Shown: piece by piece, positions 50,133-62,803 of the stretch | Numbering within the stretch: position 1 is the stretch's first letter | Layout: every line of letters begins with the position of its first letter | Assembly: GCA_008933995.1 (NCBI GenBank) | Contig: WARS01000012.1 | Location: forward strand, 5,394,001 to 5,458,000 | DNA from: Datnioides undecimradiatus | Taxonomy: Eukaryota; Chordata; Actinopteri; Lobotiformes; Datnioididae | Direction: 5' to 3' | Length of the DNA stretch: 64,000 nucleotides | Program-made: the position numbers and the translations under genes | The notes under the pieces: generated by a model | Seen by the model: only the letters and a program-made list of their open reading frames with translations | Told to the model about the DNA's origin: nothing | Databases searched by the model: none

Positions 50133-51771
50133 CTAAAGCATTGTGGACTGAGAGGGGAACCGCTTCTCAAGCTCTTCCACGATGGAGTTCATGTTTGGGT
50201 TGGGCTGAATTGGTGGAGGTGGAGCATCCCCTTCTCCAACTGCTCCTTCTCGACCTCCCTCTCCCCCTCCTGCTCCTACTATTCCTCCTGCTGCTGCTAA
50301 TGCATCCAAGGAGTCAAGTGAATCAAGGGAATCCACAGACGCCCGGCTCTTCATGACCTTTTTGAGCGGGATCTGTTTCTGATCTATCTGGCTGAACATG
50401 TTGGCCACTGACTTCTCAATGTCTGCAATATTTTGGATGTTTTTTAAGATTCCTTTCAGCTCTTTTCGGGGAGGGTCAGGCTCCACAGGGAGGGGTGGTG
50501 GTGGAGGCCGGAGGGATACAGGTCGCAGGGATGGAGCCTCTGAGAGTGATGGGAGGACAAAGGTGGATGGACGCAGAACCGATGGTGACAAAGGGGGAGG
50601 AAGAGGTGGAGGAGGAGGTGGAGGAGGTGGAGGAGGAGGAGGAGGAGGAGGAGCCTGTTTTTCTGTTTGGTCCAAATGAGATGAAGTTGGAGCGACGGGA
50701 GGAGGAGATGAAGGGTGTTGTGAAGGAGTAGATAAAGGGGGAGGGGGAGCAGATACAAGAGGTGGAGGTGGAGGAGGTGGGGATGAAGGTGGGGGTGGTG
50801 GTGGAGGAGTTGATGGAGGGTCAGGGATTACCTCTAAATGGACCTGAAGTCTATCTTCTGCACCTTGATTTCCTGTTAAATTTGCCCCAAAGCGTCGCAG
50901 CACAGGAGGAGTTGGCTTGTGACTGGGCGGTGGGGTCCCCCCATCACTCTGTGTGACAATGATACTAGGAGGACCCTCTTTAACCTGAACATTCGAGATA
51001 CTGTGAGTGGGGGTCTGCTTGTGATGCTGAGGAGACTCTGGGAAAACCGATAGTAGGATATCAGGTGACAAAGATCCTCGTGAATCTCTGTTTTGCCTTT
51101 GTCTCATTTCCTGCAGCGCCTGTTGCTCAAACTGTCTGGCTTGTTCTTTGACTGTCAGCTTGGGCTCCAGACTCGGACTTCCCATTAGGTCTGAATCCAA
51201 CCCCCGATCAAATCCTGAATCCAGACCAGCATCTTTACTCTCCTTGAACTCAGCCTTTAAAAGCTCCAGCTCCCACTGCACAGGATCCATAACCACCTGG
51301 CGTCTCAAAGCATCATACATCTCTCTTCGATGTAATCTTGATGGGAGAGTCCAGCTGTGTCCACCCCCAGATCCCCATCCACTGTCACTGCCGCTATACC
51401 CACCAAATCCCATATCTCCACCATGGGAGCTGAGCCTCAGCCAAGCCTCTCGTAGGCCTTTCCTTGAAGGTGAAAAATTTCCAAGAAGGTCTCTTCTCCT
51501 CTGGCTTCTACCAAGTGTCTCTGGGCTACTCAAAGTCCCATCCTCATGGTAGATTGGATTTTTAATAGTCAGAGGGTTTTCATCAGAAAGAAAGGTGATG
51601 TTGGACTCAGACTTGGGAAGGTTGTTGAGCACCCCACCATTAGCGACGCACTGACGATGTGCAGCGATTGCTCGTGTCGCAAAATCTGAGATGAGACGTT
51701 GGCGGTCACTTTCGTCCAGACTGCCACCACTCCCACCACCACCACCACCACCACCACCATGGTTTGACCGG
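50133..51771 (-). CDS. pcdh15: pcdh15 CD1 terminal exon, proline-rich tail
   Basis: A 1,639-nt exon with 545 residues after a junction codon. It starts with a His-Gly run (HGGGGGGGGG), then ITFLSDENPLTIKNPIYHED, aligned to vertebrate [20 protein letters not shown]. Further on are long proline runs (about residues 315-440), then LKGILKNIQNIADIEKSVAN, matching mammalian [20 protein letters not shown]. It ends FPSQSTML, an X-T-X-L class I PDZ ligand like mammalian STSL. Acceptor TGTACCAG. It is a complete alternative tail with its own stop. Confidence 0.95.
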
Positions 51772-52770
51772 CTGGTACATGGATGGAAGAAAAAAAAATG
51801 AGGGGAAAGAAGATGGAATAAAGGGAGAAATAATAAAGAATTAAAGATAAAATATGAGGAAGGGGAGAATATAGTGAATTGGAAAGATGTAATTATATAA
51901 ATCAAAGCTAAATGAAATGGAGGAGGGAGATGGAGACTGAATGAAATTTAAATGAAAGAGCAGTAATGCACAGAATGGTAACGTGTAAAATGTTTTATAA
52001 AGGGGAGTGACAACAGAAGGATACATAAAGAATGGTGAAAGGCACATAAAACAACAGAACGTCGGCCAGAGCTGTTGTTTGCTATATGAGATGAAAAGAG
52101 CCTTCACATTAACAGATGAATGGGTTAAGGAATGAGAGGAAATGGAGGAGAGATCTTAAAAGGAATAACAGCATTTTTCTTTCTGTGCTGTTTTTACCAG
52201 AGGGGCAAGAGATGGAGCACTAAAAAAATAATCTTGAAACACAAAGGAGAAGAATGCAAATAGATTTTATGTACGCTAAAAGTGGTGCACTACAAAGACG
52301 CTACTGCATCATGACTATAAACAATGGCAGATCTGTTGGGGCAGGGTTAGACAACTGTGTGTCATGGAGTTCTGAGAGTATGCAGATTTCCTCTCCAACA
52401 AAAGACTGATTATATCCTCCTCCCTGGTTGAAGGAGCACTAATCTGTGCAATCTCTGGTGTAGTTTGAGACTTTTGTGAAACTTTGCAGACTCTCAGCAC
52501 TCCATGGCTCATGGCTGCCTAGTTCTAGGCTGAGGCAACCAGTGCAACTTCACCACAGCTCTAATCCATCATTGATCAGCCAGAAGCACAACTAACCTTC
52601 AGCAACACAACACCGATCTCTGATCTACCAAATTACAACTTGCCCTACGTATAAAACAAGAGTAACCACTAACAAGCACTGACACAAACACAAAACTAAA
52701 GCAAGAAAACCACCACAGCATTGTATCAAACTCGTCACAGATGTGAAGCAGTTTTCAATATCTTACTCAC

Positions 52771-52776
52771 TTTTGT
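52771..52776 (-). CDS. pcdh15: pcdh15 candidate 6-nt microexon
   Basis: The six minus-strand bases ACAAAA lie between an acceptor (TATGACTGACAG) and a strong donor (GTGAGTAAG). Phase 2 in and out. With it the joint reads I-Q-(K/N), similar to mammalian M-H-(K/N) at the same place before the tails. Six bases are hard to prove from sequence; the strong donor and conserved position are the support. Confidence 0.55.
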
Positions 52777-54115
52777 CTGTCAGTCATAGATAAAAGAGTG
52801 GATGGATGAGAACAGGAGAAGGTGGTCAGTTGAATGCATCAGTCAGCGTGAGAACAGGAAAAGTAGAGTGATGAAATGGTCGTAAAGAATGATGTTACAA
52901 CGTTCAATGTTGTGAAAGGAAAGAGCTAGCCGAGAACAAATTGAAGTAAATTTGCAGGGGCACACTGTAATAAAATTTGTTAAGTTTGCTGCTATACAAC
53001 AAATTAAATAAGAAATTATTTAAAGAGTAATTTCATCCTGTGCAAAGATGTTACAGTGGGACAGTAGGTCCATTTTTGGAGATTCTGTGAATATGCAAGT
53101 TATTTTCTATTCTCTTAGTTTGTTTTGAAATATATGTTGTTAATACCATCAGCTAATCTTAAATGACAGTTGCAAATATTCAATCTAAAAGTGAATTAGC
53201 AATATTTATTTTTTGTCTTCATTTAGGTTGCTAAAAATAATTTTGCTGCCGGCTTTATCCACAGCAGTACATTGCTTGGCATCACACACCAGTAGTCCTG
53301 CTGCTTCTCCATGATGGTTTGTGCTGACCGCCCTTTACTATAGGTTATTCACTAACTATGGACAAGTATATCAGACAAGCTCACCTGAAAAAAACAGGAA
53401 CTCTCCCTTTACTTTTTTTTTTTTGGACATGTGATAATTATGGGGAAAACAATAACAACAACAGGAACCATAGAGCAGTGGAGTTAGCATGAAACAAAAT
53501 CCCATTTCAAAAAAGGACTGACCTAAAAAAAACATAAGTAAGAGTAAAGCATATGAATGACACCTCGTTACTGAGAGCGCAAGTGATGACAGTAACATAT
53601 GCTTTATTACTAAATAACACAATTTTTAATTTAATTTATAGAAAACATGCTCCATTTAATGTGCTGCTAATAATAAGTAAAAGAACGCTTAATTTCTCGT
53701 AGGTAATTGAAAACAGACATTAAAACCCAAGGCTGTCAAGAGAACAGCCAAAGGTAATTAAAAAGAAAAAATGCCCGGAAAATCAGGATACTGAGCAGTT
53801 TGATAATGGACTTTAATTATGAATGTGCAAACTTCTGCAGTTTGCAGGTTTTATGTTCTTTAGGGATTATTTAGCTCCTACAAGATTACAATGATACAGA
53901 ATAGACACACATGCACATGTGCACAAACACACACACGCACACACACACAGACCATCCCTACCACAATTAAACATGCTCTATAGCTTATCAATGGAATTAA
54001 TTATCGCCAAGGGTGGTCTTTATAAATTACGGGCTGCATTTATTTCAATTATCTCATATCCAAGTTCATTTCCGCACACATTTTTCAGGGGATCATTTGG
54101 GCTGGTTAGTCTCAA

Positions 54116-54117
<2 letters not shown>

Positions 54118-54159
<42 letters not shown>

Positions 54160-54160
54160 C
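54118..54160. repeat. (CA)n microsatellite
   Basis: CA run with a short TATA interruption, about 43 bp, intronic to pcdh15. Confidence 0.95.
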
Positions 54161-56633
54161 CACAGAGTTGGAAATCCCTTGTTGTCATTTGGAGATAGTT
54201 TCTACAATCTTGCATATGAATTGCTCTCATGTTAATGGGAGTGGGGAGGCATATCAAGGACAGACAGGAAACCGGTGATGCATGTAATGCTGATAAGAGT
54301 TCCTCTCAACTTCATCTTAACGCTCCAGTAAGGAATTATAAATGAACTATCTGTGTATTGCCCTGAGTGTGTATGTGTGCGCACGCGTGTATGTGGCTGT
54401 TTAAACTTTACAATAAAAGTGCCTCTACCGTGCACACAGTCACTATTAGCCTCTTGATTAACCAAATCAACAAGTATCAAACCAGTAGAAATTGGTAAGA
54501 GGATACATTAAACAAAATTAGCTAGACGATGCATTAAAACAGGGGAGCTAGAGTAAGTGGTGACGAGAATATGACTAAATTGCACAATAATAAAGCAGCT
54601 TTTTGAGGCAGCATAGAGTAGATGGGCAGTAACGCCCTTCAGCACCAAAGGGAGTTGAGACGTAGGACAGAATTAATAAAAAGTCAAAGTAAACACAATC
54701 ACCAAAAAACATACTTATACTGCCCCAATTCTCTGGCCATGGAGCATGGTCTTATGGTTAGAATTTTAAAAACAATCAAATTACTCGCAAAGCAAACATT
54801 CAATAAACTCATGCTGCAGTATGGGAAGAAGGCCGATCAGGAAAAAGGTCATTTTGAGAGGATAAATTTGGATATTTACCATGTTTCTGAAAGCTATTAA
54901 TCGATGAAAATCTTTAAATAAACTTAAGAGCCTGCACTCAAGCTGAATATTCTTCTGTGTGCATATCGCTGACCTTCATTTTATCTTTTGTATTGTGAGC
55001 ACATTGGTATGCATTACAACAGAGAAACTGACAAGGAAAGAGCTGAATGTCGTTGAACTCTGAAGATAAAATTGCAGTTTATCTATGACTGTTAATGTAT
55101 TCAAAAATCAGGGCTTTGTTTGGTGTTAGTTTGATGTAGGGTTACAAGGCTCTGTCTGATTAACCCAAGATTGTGTCTGTCTGTACATGCTGTCAGTTTC
55201 TCTGGCCACTGCAAAATGAGAGACGAGAGAAAGAAAATGTCTCCAGACTACAAGAAAGATTTGAAGGCACAGTCACAACAGTTTAGGTTACTTTTAGAGT
55301 CGTTTTTAACTCAGTCGATAAATCCTTGCAAGGGCTTCCAGCTTAAGAGTCAATTGGGAACATTCAACAAAGCAACTCAAGTGCAGTGAATCAACAAGTT
55401 TTATTCCAGAGAGGAGGTGTGTTTGAGTTACTGCCACTGGTCGATCAAGAGAAAAGCTCTGCTTCGGTTCAAAGATAGTTAAGTATAATTTGCTTCAAAT
55501 TTTAAATAAATAGTTAGAACAACATCATCTTTAAAGGATGTTTAAGAACTTCACAGGCTGAAACGTGCTGCCATTTTGTGTGAGCACAGCCGTCCTGTCA
55601 TTTGTCAGTTTGACATGAAACTGGCTCAAGACTTCGACCAATTAGTTTAATTGCTGGCCTGTGCTGGCACGCCTTTAAATTTGCTTGCTGAACAAGTGTG
55701 TCAATGATGTGAATGTGTCACTATCAGTGGCCTCAAGAACACTAATAGAGTCCACTGTCCCCATCCAAGAGTTATTGTTTGTGTGATTGGGCTACGTTAT
55801 TTCACGATCATCACTTTTTCTCTGCTGCATTTTGGTTTCCACCTCACGTCCTCATCGCTACTTTTTCTGCATTGTTGTGTTCTGGTGCTGTAGAGTTTAT
55901 TGTTGTGTTTGAGGGTTAGAAGTACAGAATTTTATGACAGTTCTTCTATATTTTCTTTATTAGTTTATATTTTTGGATATGTATCTTAATTTTTGGTATT
56001 TTCTCTTTGTGATTGCTTTTGGTATTTGTGATGGACAATGTTTTTTGACATGTTGCATCTGTAGGAATTCTTAATATTTGAATTTCAATGTTGGGAACGA
56101 CAGCATCTTTTAAATTGCATTTCCAAAAAAAGTTTTGGATGATAACACAGCACAATTTTGCTCCATCATTAGGTGTGGAGTTTGGAGATTGATTGCATCT
56201 GATTGCAGGCTTATGGTCCATGTTTTTTCAAACTATAAACACCTTCCTTCCTTAGCCAATGTTGGTTATTGTTTAAGCTTATTTTCCAGTTATTTCCAGT
56301 AACCTTGTGCTACTTGTATCAATGCCTTCTCATTTATAAAGCTTGAAAAATGGAAAATGAAAGTGGGAAAATATGGAACTTGTACTTTAAATTACTAATA
56401 ATATCTTTGGTATGTTGAGAATCAAAGCTATGTTTGCAAGAATTTTCCACTGTGATAGTTACAATGGGGGCAAATGTAATATTATGTGAGTGACTGCATG
56501 TGTGGATACTACAAAGCTCTCAAAGCAGAGAAAGGCACATGGCCAAAGGCTTAAGTTTAACAGCCATGGAAATGTGAACTAATACCTCTGCTTTGGCTCA
56601 TCAATGCAAATGCCACTTTCACACTTCACTTAC

Positions 56634-56744
56634 ATGGCGTTGTCACCAAGCTCCTCATACAGGTTGTTGGCAGTGCCTCCCCCAGGTTTGCCCGTTGGCA
56701 GTGCCATCTGGATACGGGCTGTTTTGGCACACTCTGCCTGGCGT
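56634..56744 (-). CDS. pcdh15: pcdh15 exon: juxtamembrane cytoplasmic segment
   Basis: Encodes RQAECAKTARIQMALPTGKP, then GGGTANNLYEELGDNA, aligned to vertebrate [20 protein letters not shown] and YEELGD. Acceptor GTCCAG and donor GTAAGT; ends with AT, the branch point from which all alternative tails start. Confidence 0.95.
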
Positions 56745-57251
56745 CTGGACATAGCAGGGAGGAAACACAGAGTTATTTATTTTAGAGTAAAATCCAGACC
56801 TTAGAAAGTATTAACATGGTCATATTCAGGGCGGGAGGGATTATGATTTCTTTCTTTGTCCAAATGGTCAAAGGCTTCAGGCTTTCAACTGGTGTCCTCA
56901 AGCATGGCCTCATGTCAACTGCATATATTTATTTGAACATGCATTATTAACTATGCACTGGAATGGGAGCTGGAAACAACACATATGTATATCCCAGATA
57001 TTACTTCGTCTCTGAGCTGGACTCCTGTATGACCACACAGAGACAACTCTAATAAAAGCATCTGTCTTGGACATTTACTCATTCAGTGATCTTCAGGATT
57101 CATTTGTTCAATTGTCTGCTGTCCTCTGGGTTTCACCGCCCTTCCTGATCTCATCCATTTTATCGTACAATGAACATCAACAGATAAATCACAATGAAAG
57201 GTGTTAAAGACAGTCATGGTATTAATATTTTAGACTGAAAGTTGTACTCAC

Positions 57252-57260
57252 TCTTTGAAT
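57252..57260 (-). CDS. pcdh15: pcdh15 9-nt microexon (FKE)
   Basis: The nine minus-strand bases ATTCAAAGA lie between an acceptor (CCACTACCAG) and a good donor (GTGAGT). Joining the transmembrane exon (ends CA) and the juxtamembrane exon (starts A) gives QFKERQAEC, matching family QFKVRQAEC; without it the FK residues are lost. An 85-bp CT-rich tract and a TGC lie just upstream on the minus strand, a layout typical of regulated microexons. Confidence 0.8.
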
Positions 57261-58764
57261 CTGGTAGTGGTGGATGTAGCAGAGAGAGAGAGAGAGGGAG
57301 ATGAGAGAGACAGAAAGAGAGAGAGAGAGAGAGGGAGGGAGAGAGAGAGAGAGAGACAGAGAGATTAGTGATTATTTCAACCATAAATTAAACAGTACCT
57401 CTTGTTAGTCAGGTTTACTTATTACAATTTACAAGAAAGTTGGACAATTGGTCTTCGTTACAATCGTTTAGCAACAGAGACTCCTCATTATTATGCTGAT
57501 GATTCCGACTCTGTTTTTCTTTCTTCAAATCTCCTCTCTTCACTCTGTTATTTGTCTCCGGAAGAGCAGCTTTCTCCAAAATGCACTGATCCAGTTTAAA
57601 TGTGTGGCGTGTGTGTGTAAGTACATGCTTGCGTTTGTGTGTGAATGATGCTTGTGTGTGTGTGTGTGTGTGTGTGTTTAGAAGAGGGATGAAATTAATA
57701 GCCTTTCACGGTGGTTAGCTAAACAAACTATTAGAATTGGCACTGTGGGACAGGCTGCCATGCTGAATCATCTGGGGAAGTGACTGGCCCAGGTGATAAA
57801 ATGATAAATAGTGCAAAAGGACATCCTGTGGGAGAGACTGCCAGCTTTGTCTATTTTTCTGACTGTCTGCAGTCTCTTAAAAGAATTCACACATTTTATA
57901 AATGGCTTTTTATCTTTGTTAGCCTTCCTATTTAACGTCAGATCCTTCTTTTTCAGTCCGAACATGTTGAGAGGACCTAAATTCAAATATTACAGTTGAA
58001 GGAGATGGCTTTACTTCAAGCACAATTATGTTAGCGGCAGGAATGTCTGTAACCCAGAAATCACAACAAAACTAGGTTTAAGTTGATAAGCTTTAAAAGA
58101 CAGGCTGTTATGTTGCAATGTAATAGATATAATAGCCCCCTTTGGGATTTACACAATAATCCTACTATTTTATACATTGATGGGTAGCTAAGATTTGCAG
58201 AGAAATGACATATTTGTTATCTTGTCTCTCAGTACTTTCTGCCCTCCCTGCCTTGTCAATGGCAGTAAGCTGCAAGCCCATTGGTTCCCATCGAGGATGT
58301 AAACTTTAGTTGAAAAATATTTCGTTTTCCTGAAGCGGCTGTGGACATTGCTGTTTTTGGCAAGGGTTACTCAAACAAGAGTAAATAAGTAAATAGTGTA
58401 TGTGCTGAGCACTACTTTCAGCTACGGGTCAATGCACATGATGTAAAATAAACTAGTGCCAATGGTCAACATAATGAGGAAACGTGCCACCCAGTGCCAA
58501 GCTGTGGTTAAATTATGTGTTTTTAACAATGTACTGTATTACAGAAAGAAGCTATGTCAGACTTTAGTTAGAGGGGCAATAATTATTAGGCTCAGTCCAC
58601 TGCTGGCTTTGATTTTTTCATGGGATGTGTTGATATTAAAAAGAAGATATAAAACATTGTCAGCCTTAACGTCATACAGCCTCATTCACTTGAAGTAATT
58701 CATGATTAAAGTGCCATTTTTGTTACAAAACTGTGAACTAAACCTACAAATGACTGATACTTAC
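57261..58764 (-). other. pcdh15: pcdh15 intron before the microexon
   Basis: Contains the CT tract at its 3' end on the minus strand and a TG run at 57653-57676. No exon seen. Confidence 0.6.
57281..57365. repeat. (GA)n/(CT)n tract next to the microexon
   Basis: Imperfect GA repeat of about 85 bp on the plus strand, so a polypyrimidine CT tract on the minus strand ending 20 bases before the microexon acceptor. It is intronic to pcdh15 and may be part of the splicing signal. Confidence 0.95.
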
Positions 58765-58983
58765 TGTCTGTAGGTGATAATGACGATCAATATGGCAGGA
58801 ACACAGCAGATAATGATGATAACTGCCAGAGCCAACAGTGCTCCCTCTGTGTAGCCTACAGTCTGCACTGCTTTCTTTACACTGGTCACTACTTCAGGGG
58901 TTCGAATCTCCAGAATCCTTCCACCAGGAGGGAGGAAAGGCTGGGACTCTTTATTGATGTCCAAGAGTTTGCCATCAAGAAAC
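58765..58983 (-). CDS. pcdh15: pcdh15 exon: transmembrane exon
   Basis: Encodes [33 protein letters not shown], and then GYTEG followed by a 23-residue hydrophobic stretch (residues about 47-69 of the exon, [20 protein letters not shown]), the single transmembrane helix, ending TYRQ. Acceptor CTCAAG (no typical long pyrimidine tract) and donor GTAAGT; ends with CA of the Gln codon. Confidence 0.97.
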
Positions 58984-59546
58984 CTTGAGGGGGAGAAACA
59001 ATAATCTAACTGAGACCATGTATCTTTGGCAATAAACAATACACATTAACCTCTATTACTCAGTGCAAATGATGCCAGCATCAAATAAGTGTAAATGTGG
59101 TGGTCAAGGTCAGAAACCACTGCCAACTAGATGTTAAACAGTTATCCAGGCTGCAATTCGGTCACTAAGTCAGCAAGTTTCATGCACACACCCACCCACT
59201 CATTTGTGCTATTATAATTGCAAATCTGTTTAGTTTATTTTCAATTGTCTGTATTTCCTAAATCCTCATTCTAAATGGTGTTCCCAGTCAAAACAAGGAC
59301 TGATAAAACTTAGAAGGAACTTTTCTTATTGTTTAAGTGAACTGCCAGAAAGAAGAAGATTGACTTCTGCAAAGTACCTGAAAACCTGTGTGAATTGCAG
59401 CGCTCCCAAAAACTAATTGAGTCCAATTAATTTCAAGATGACTTAATTGCGATGTAATTTAGGTTAGGCCCTGTCCCGTCTTATGATCTAAAGCTTTTGG
59501 AGAGCTGCCATTTTACTTTACTTGGATTTGTTGGCTAAGTTCTTAC

Positions 59547-59723
59547 TTGTAGAGCTCCTGTCTCGATACAGCTCTATTTGTCAGTGGGTCGATAGCATAA
59601 ATCATCAGGTCCGACTTGGTGTAGTCTTCCTGCTCCATTCCATCACCATAGCGATGGGGCCCAATGGTTTCCACAACAACCTTTGCTCCTGGTATCTGTT
59701 CCTGGACGTAGCGTTCCAGAATG
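59547..59723 (-). CDS. pcdh15: pcdh15 exon: membrane-proximal domain (MAD12/EL)
   Basis: Encodes [38 protein letters not shown] and [11 protein letters not shown]. This is the ferredoxin-like membrane-adjacent domain that dimerises in known PCDH15 structures. Acceptor CTCAG and donor GTAAGA; phase 2 in and out. Confidence 0.97.
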
Positions 59724-62345
59724 CTGAGGATGGAAAATGATGGATTTTGATGAATGGGATCACACTAATTTTACTCCTGCAGGATATCAACATTGTAATT
59801 AAAAACACGCATATTTTTTTAAACATGAAAAGCAACCACCAGACTCCGGTCACAGCACAGACACTAAACAGACACACAAAAACCACACAACACACATTTT
59901 TTTTTCATCCCACCAGCAAGGCAGAATCTCATGCTGTGCAATATTGATTTCTGTCCCCCTAGTAACACCTGTTCACAGCAGGAATGGTTCCGCCAAGGTT
60001 TGTGTGTGTCTTTGTGTGAGTGCGCACACACAAAATATGGTAAGTACTTCATCATTATCAAGTTATGGGTGTGAGGCAAAAGACTGTAGCAACTTAACTG
60101 GGCAGCGGACTGTGTTTGTGTTTCTGTGAATGTGCACAGGGTGGAAACATAACTAAATATAAAATGTGTTCAAAATGTGCAATTTGTTTTTAGTATTAAC
60201 ATCCTGCCTGTCTTCAAATGAATGAAAATATATTTGGGATATTTGACAGACTGTGGAGAGAGATAATATCACTTGATTCAAGTAAACTCCTCAAGCTGAG
60301 CCATGTGGGAGCAAAGTCTCTTGCATTTAAGCTGCCACTGCGGTGATGGCAAAGTCATGTATTCAGGGTCCGAGCCCCAAATATTTTGAGCTAAGCAGAG
60401 GATATTTTTAATATCTTGTGTTGGGCTTCAGGGGACAGATCGTGGGGGAGGCTTACTGACACCTGCTCCATGAACCATGCTAAGAAAAGAGGGGCTTAAA
60501 CTTCAACACCTGACTTGAATAAAGCTAACAAATCAAATGGGGCTAAAGCGGTTCCATAAAGGTCAGTTCAAGTTCATGAAATCAAACTAATTTCACACAG
60601 GTTCAAGCAGGCAAGATAACTGCATGTACACATTATTCTCAAACTGATCCACTACGGTAAACAGCAGTGGTAAAGAGAGAGTGGTCATTTTCACAGCTCC
60701 TGAGCAGCACTTACTGTTCAAAACAACAAACATAAAACAACAAATGACCAAAAAGTTAACACTGATTCCATTAACAAAACCTGAGAAAAGGTGATCTGCC
60801 AAATGTATAAATAGTATGTTTACCTGCTGAATAATATTTCAACAACATGAATACAATCTTGGGCAACAGGTTCCAGCTCAGCAGTGTCAAGCTTAAAATC
60901 ACTGCTGCTGATGGTATACTACTACTGAGGCACGCAGACAAATCTTCACACACACTGGCAGATCTCTGCCAGAGCAGAGGTGCAGCAAGTCATACGTATG
61001 AAAAGAAGAGGAAGCCTGTCTGAGTTGTGACTGATAACTTGTCTGTATTTCAAGCTCCTGGAGCAAAATACTTTTCAAACACAGATTCCTGACATTCACA
61101 AATGTCAATACACATTAAGTGGTTCTTTTATGGATTTACAAATCTGAATATGCACACTCAGACTAAGATACAGTTTAGCAATTGTAAGTGGTTCTAGAAC
61201 AATAATGGCCCCATATGTGAAAAACAATTATAAAAATATTGTTTAAAATAGTAAGTATGCCTATGGGCTATGTAAACACTTGAACATAATCAGCCTGATG
61301 CTATTACCGCCCAACTGCATGATGTTCATTACTGTTAAATGCATTTTATGGAACTGAACTAACTGAAAATTAGTCAGACTAACCAAAAATAGGCCTGGTA
61401 AATTTGGTTTATGGAACAGGCCTCTGGTGGCATATTTAACAATGACAGGTAACATTTCAAAACACAGAAACGGGGAAACTTTATCCCCAAAAACATCCCA
61501 AGGAAAATGCATCCTAATAATCACATACGAGGATCTGGGCTAACCCCTGGATGTCCTAGTGACCCTATGTATTAATACCGACAAAAAAGTAAAATATAAA
61601 GACATAGAATGAAATATATCTGTTACCAGAGCTTGGTCTGTTCAATCCATCACCAGAGACATTGTCAGCTGTTGTAACTGTGGTCTAGCTGTGCTGGTCT
61701 GATGCCTGTCCCCGTTACAGTCCCAGTGTGGCTTCTAGCTCAACACAACACTTGGAGCTTCATTCTTACTAGGACACTTCATTTTGATACAAAAACCCTC
61801 TATTTTTAAACACAAGACTGTGCTCTTTATCAAGTCTTGTTGATTTCCCCATGGTAGCAATTACAGCTTCAGTCCTTCCTGTGAGGACACACCACTGCTA
61901 AATCAGGAACCGCTGACTGGTATAGCTGTATGTTTGTTGTATGGCAACAAATTAAGTCTAAAACTTACATTTCTGTCCTGTCCTGAATGTTAAAATAACC
62001 AATTATAATGCAAAACTATGACTTTTTAACAATCACTGAGTTTTCAGGCTTTCAGTAGCATTGTATATATGACCGTGAGATGTGTTTTATAACCCATGGC
62101 TCTGTTTTTTAAAATCGCATACTGTAGTCTGATTTATGAGGATATAAGAAGAGACGTGTTTGAGGACAAGTGGGCAACTATTCAAAGTTAACAATAAAGC
62201 TAATGTAAGAAACATGTCAGCGGTTGTCCATCCACTATAATTTGAAATGTTGATGTCACATGCTGTAGATGAGTTATTAATATATTATACATGAAAAAAC
62301 ATATGGCAGAATGATGGATAAATCATACACTATAATGCAAGTTAC
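59724..62345 (-). other. pcdh15: pcdh15 intron
   Basis: About 2.6 kb, AT-rich, with no exon or repeat family recognised. Confidence 0.6.
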
Positions 62346-62434
62346 CTGAGCAGCCTGTCTTTGTTTTTCTCCACATACGTTGGAGGGACATTTGAAACGA
62401 CCACCTGCATGTCCAGCTGGTTCACGACTGACAC
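62346..62434 (-). CDS. pcdh15: pcdh15 exon: end of EC11 and start of membrane-proximal domain
   Basis: Encodes [20 protein letters not shown] and VEKNKDRLL, matching vertebrate NQLDMQVIVSNVPPT. Phase 0 in; ends with two bases of a Ser codon. Acceptor GTGTAG and donor GTAACT. Confidence 0.97.
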
Positions 62435-62803
62435 CTACACACCATAGAAGGATAAAAACCCAATGTACTGTCTGCATTTGAATTTGGCTGAAAACAGCAT
62501 GTTCATCGGTGCAATATTTCACTAAACCTTATCAGATGGCATCTTCATCACTGGGAAAAAAAAGTTGGCATTAGAAAACACAATTTCTAATCCAACAATG
62601 CTTCGAGACCATTTGAATTTGAATTTGTTTCCCCATTTTTTATTTTTTTTTTATCTACTTCAAGGACATTCTGGGAGCAACGTTGCATTTAATCATGTCA
62701 TTCAATTTGTTTTAAGGGACTATAGAATATAAGATGATATAAACCTCCTTACAAGAACATTTTAAACCTGTCATGAATGTAAAAAAAATGTAAATATACA
62801 CAC

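Larger units (their letters stand above)
51772..56633 (-). other. pcdh15: pcdh15 intron before CD1
   Basis: Holds the candidate 6-nt microexon at 52771-52776 and a CA repeat at 54118-54160. No other exon fits the required phase-2 junction. Confidence 0.55.

Noticed and set aside
50398-50731. Gly/Arg- and Glu-rich plus-strand frames
   Set aside because: Antisense shadows of the proline runs of CD1.
53370-53395. Acceptor-like T-run ending CAG directly followed by GTGAGC on the minus strand
   Set aside because: No bases lie between acceptor and donor, so it cannot be an exon; at most a zero-length or recursive splice site, which cannot be tested here.
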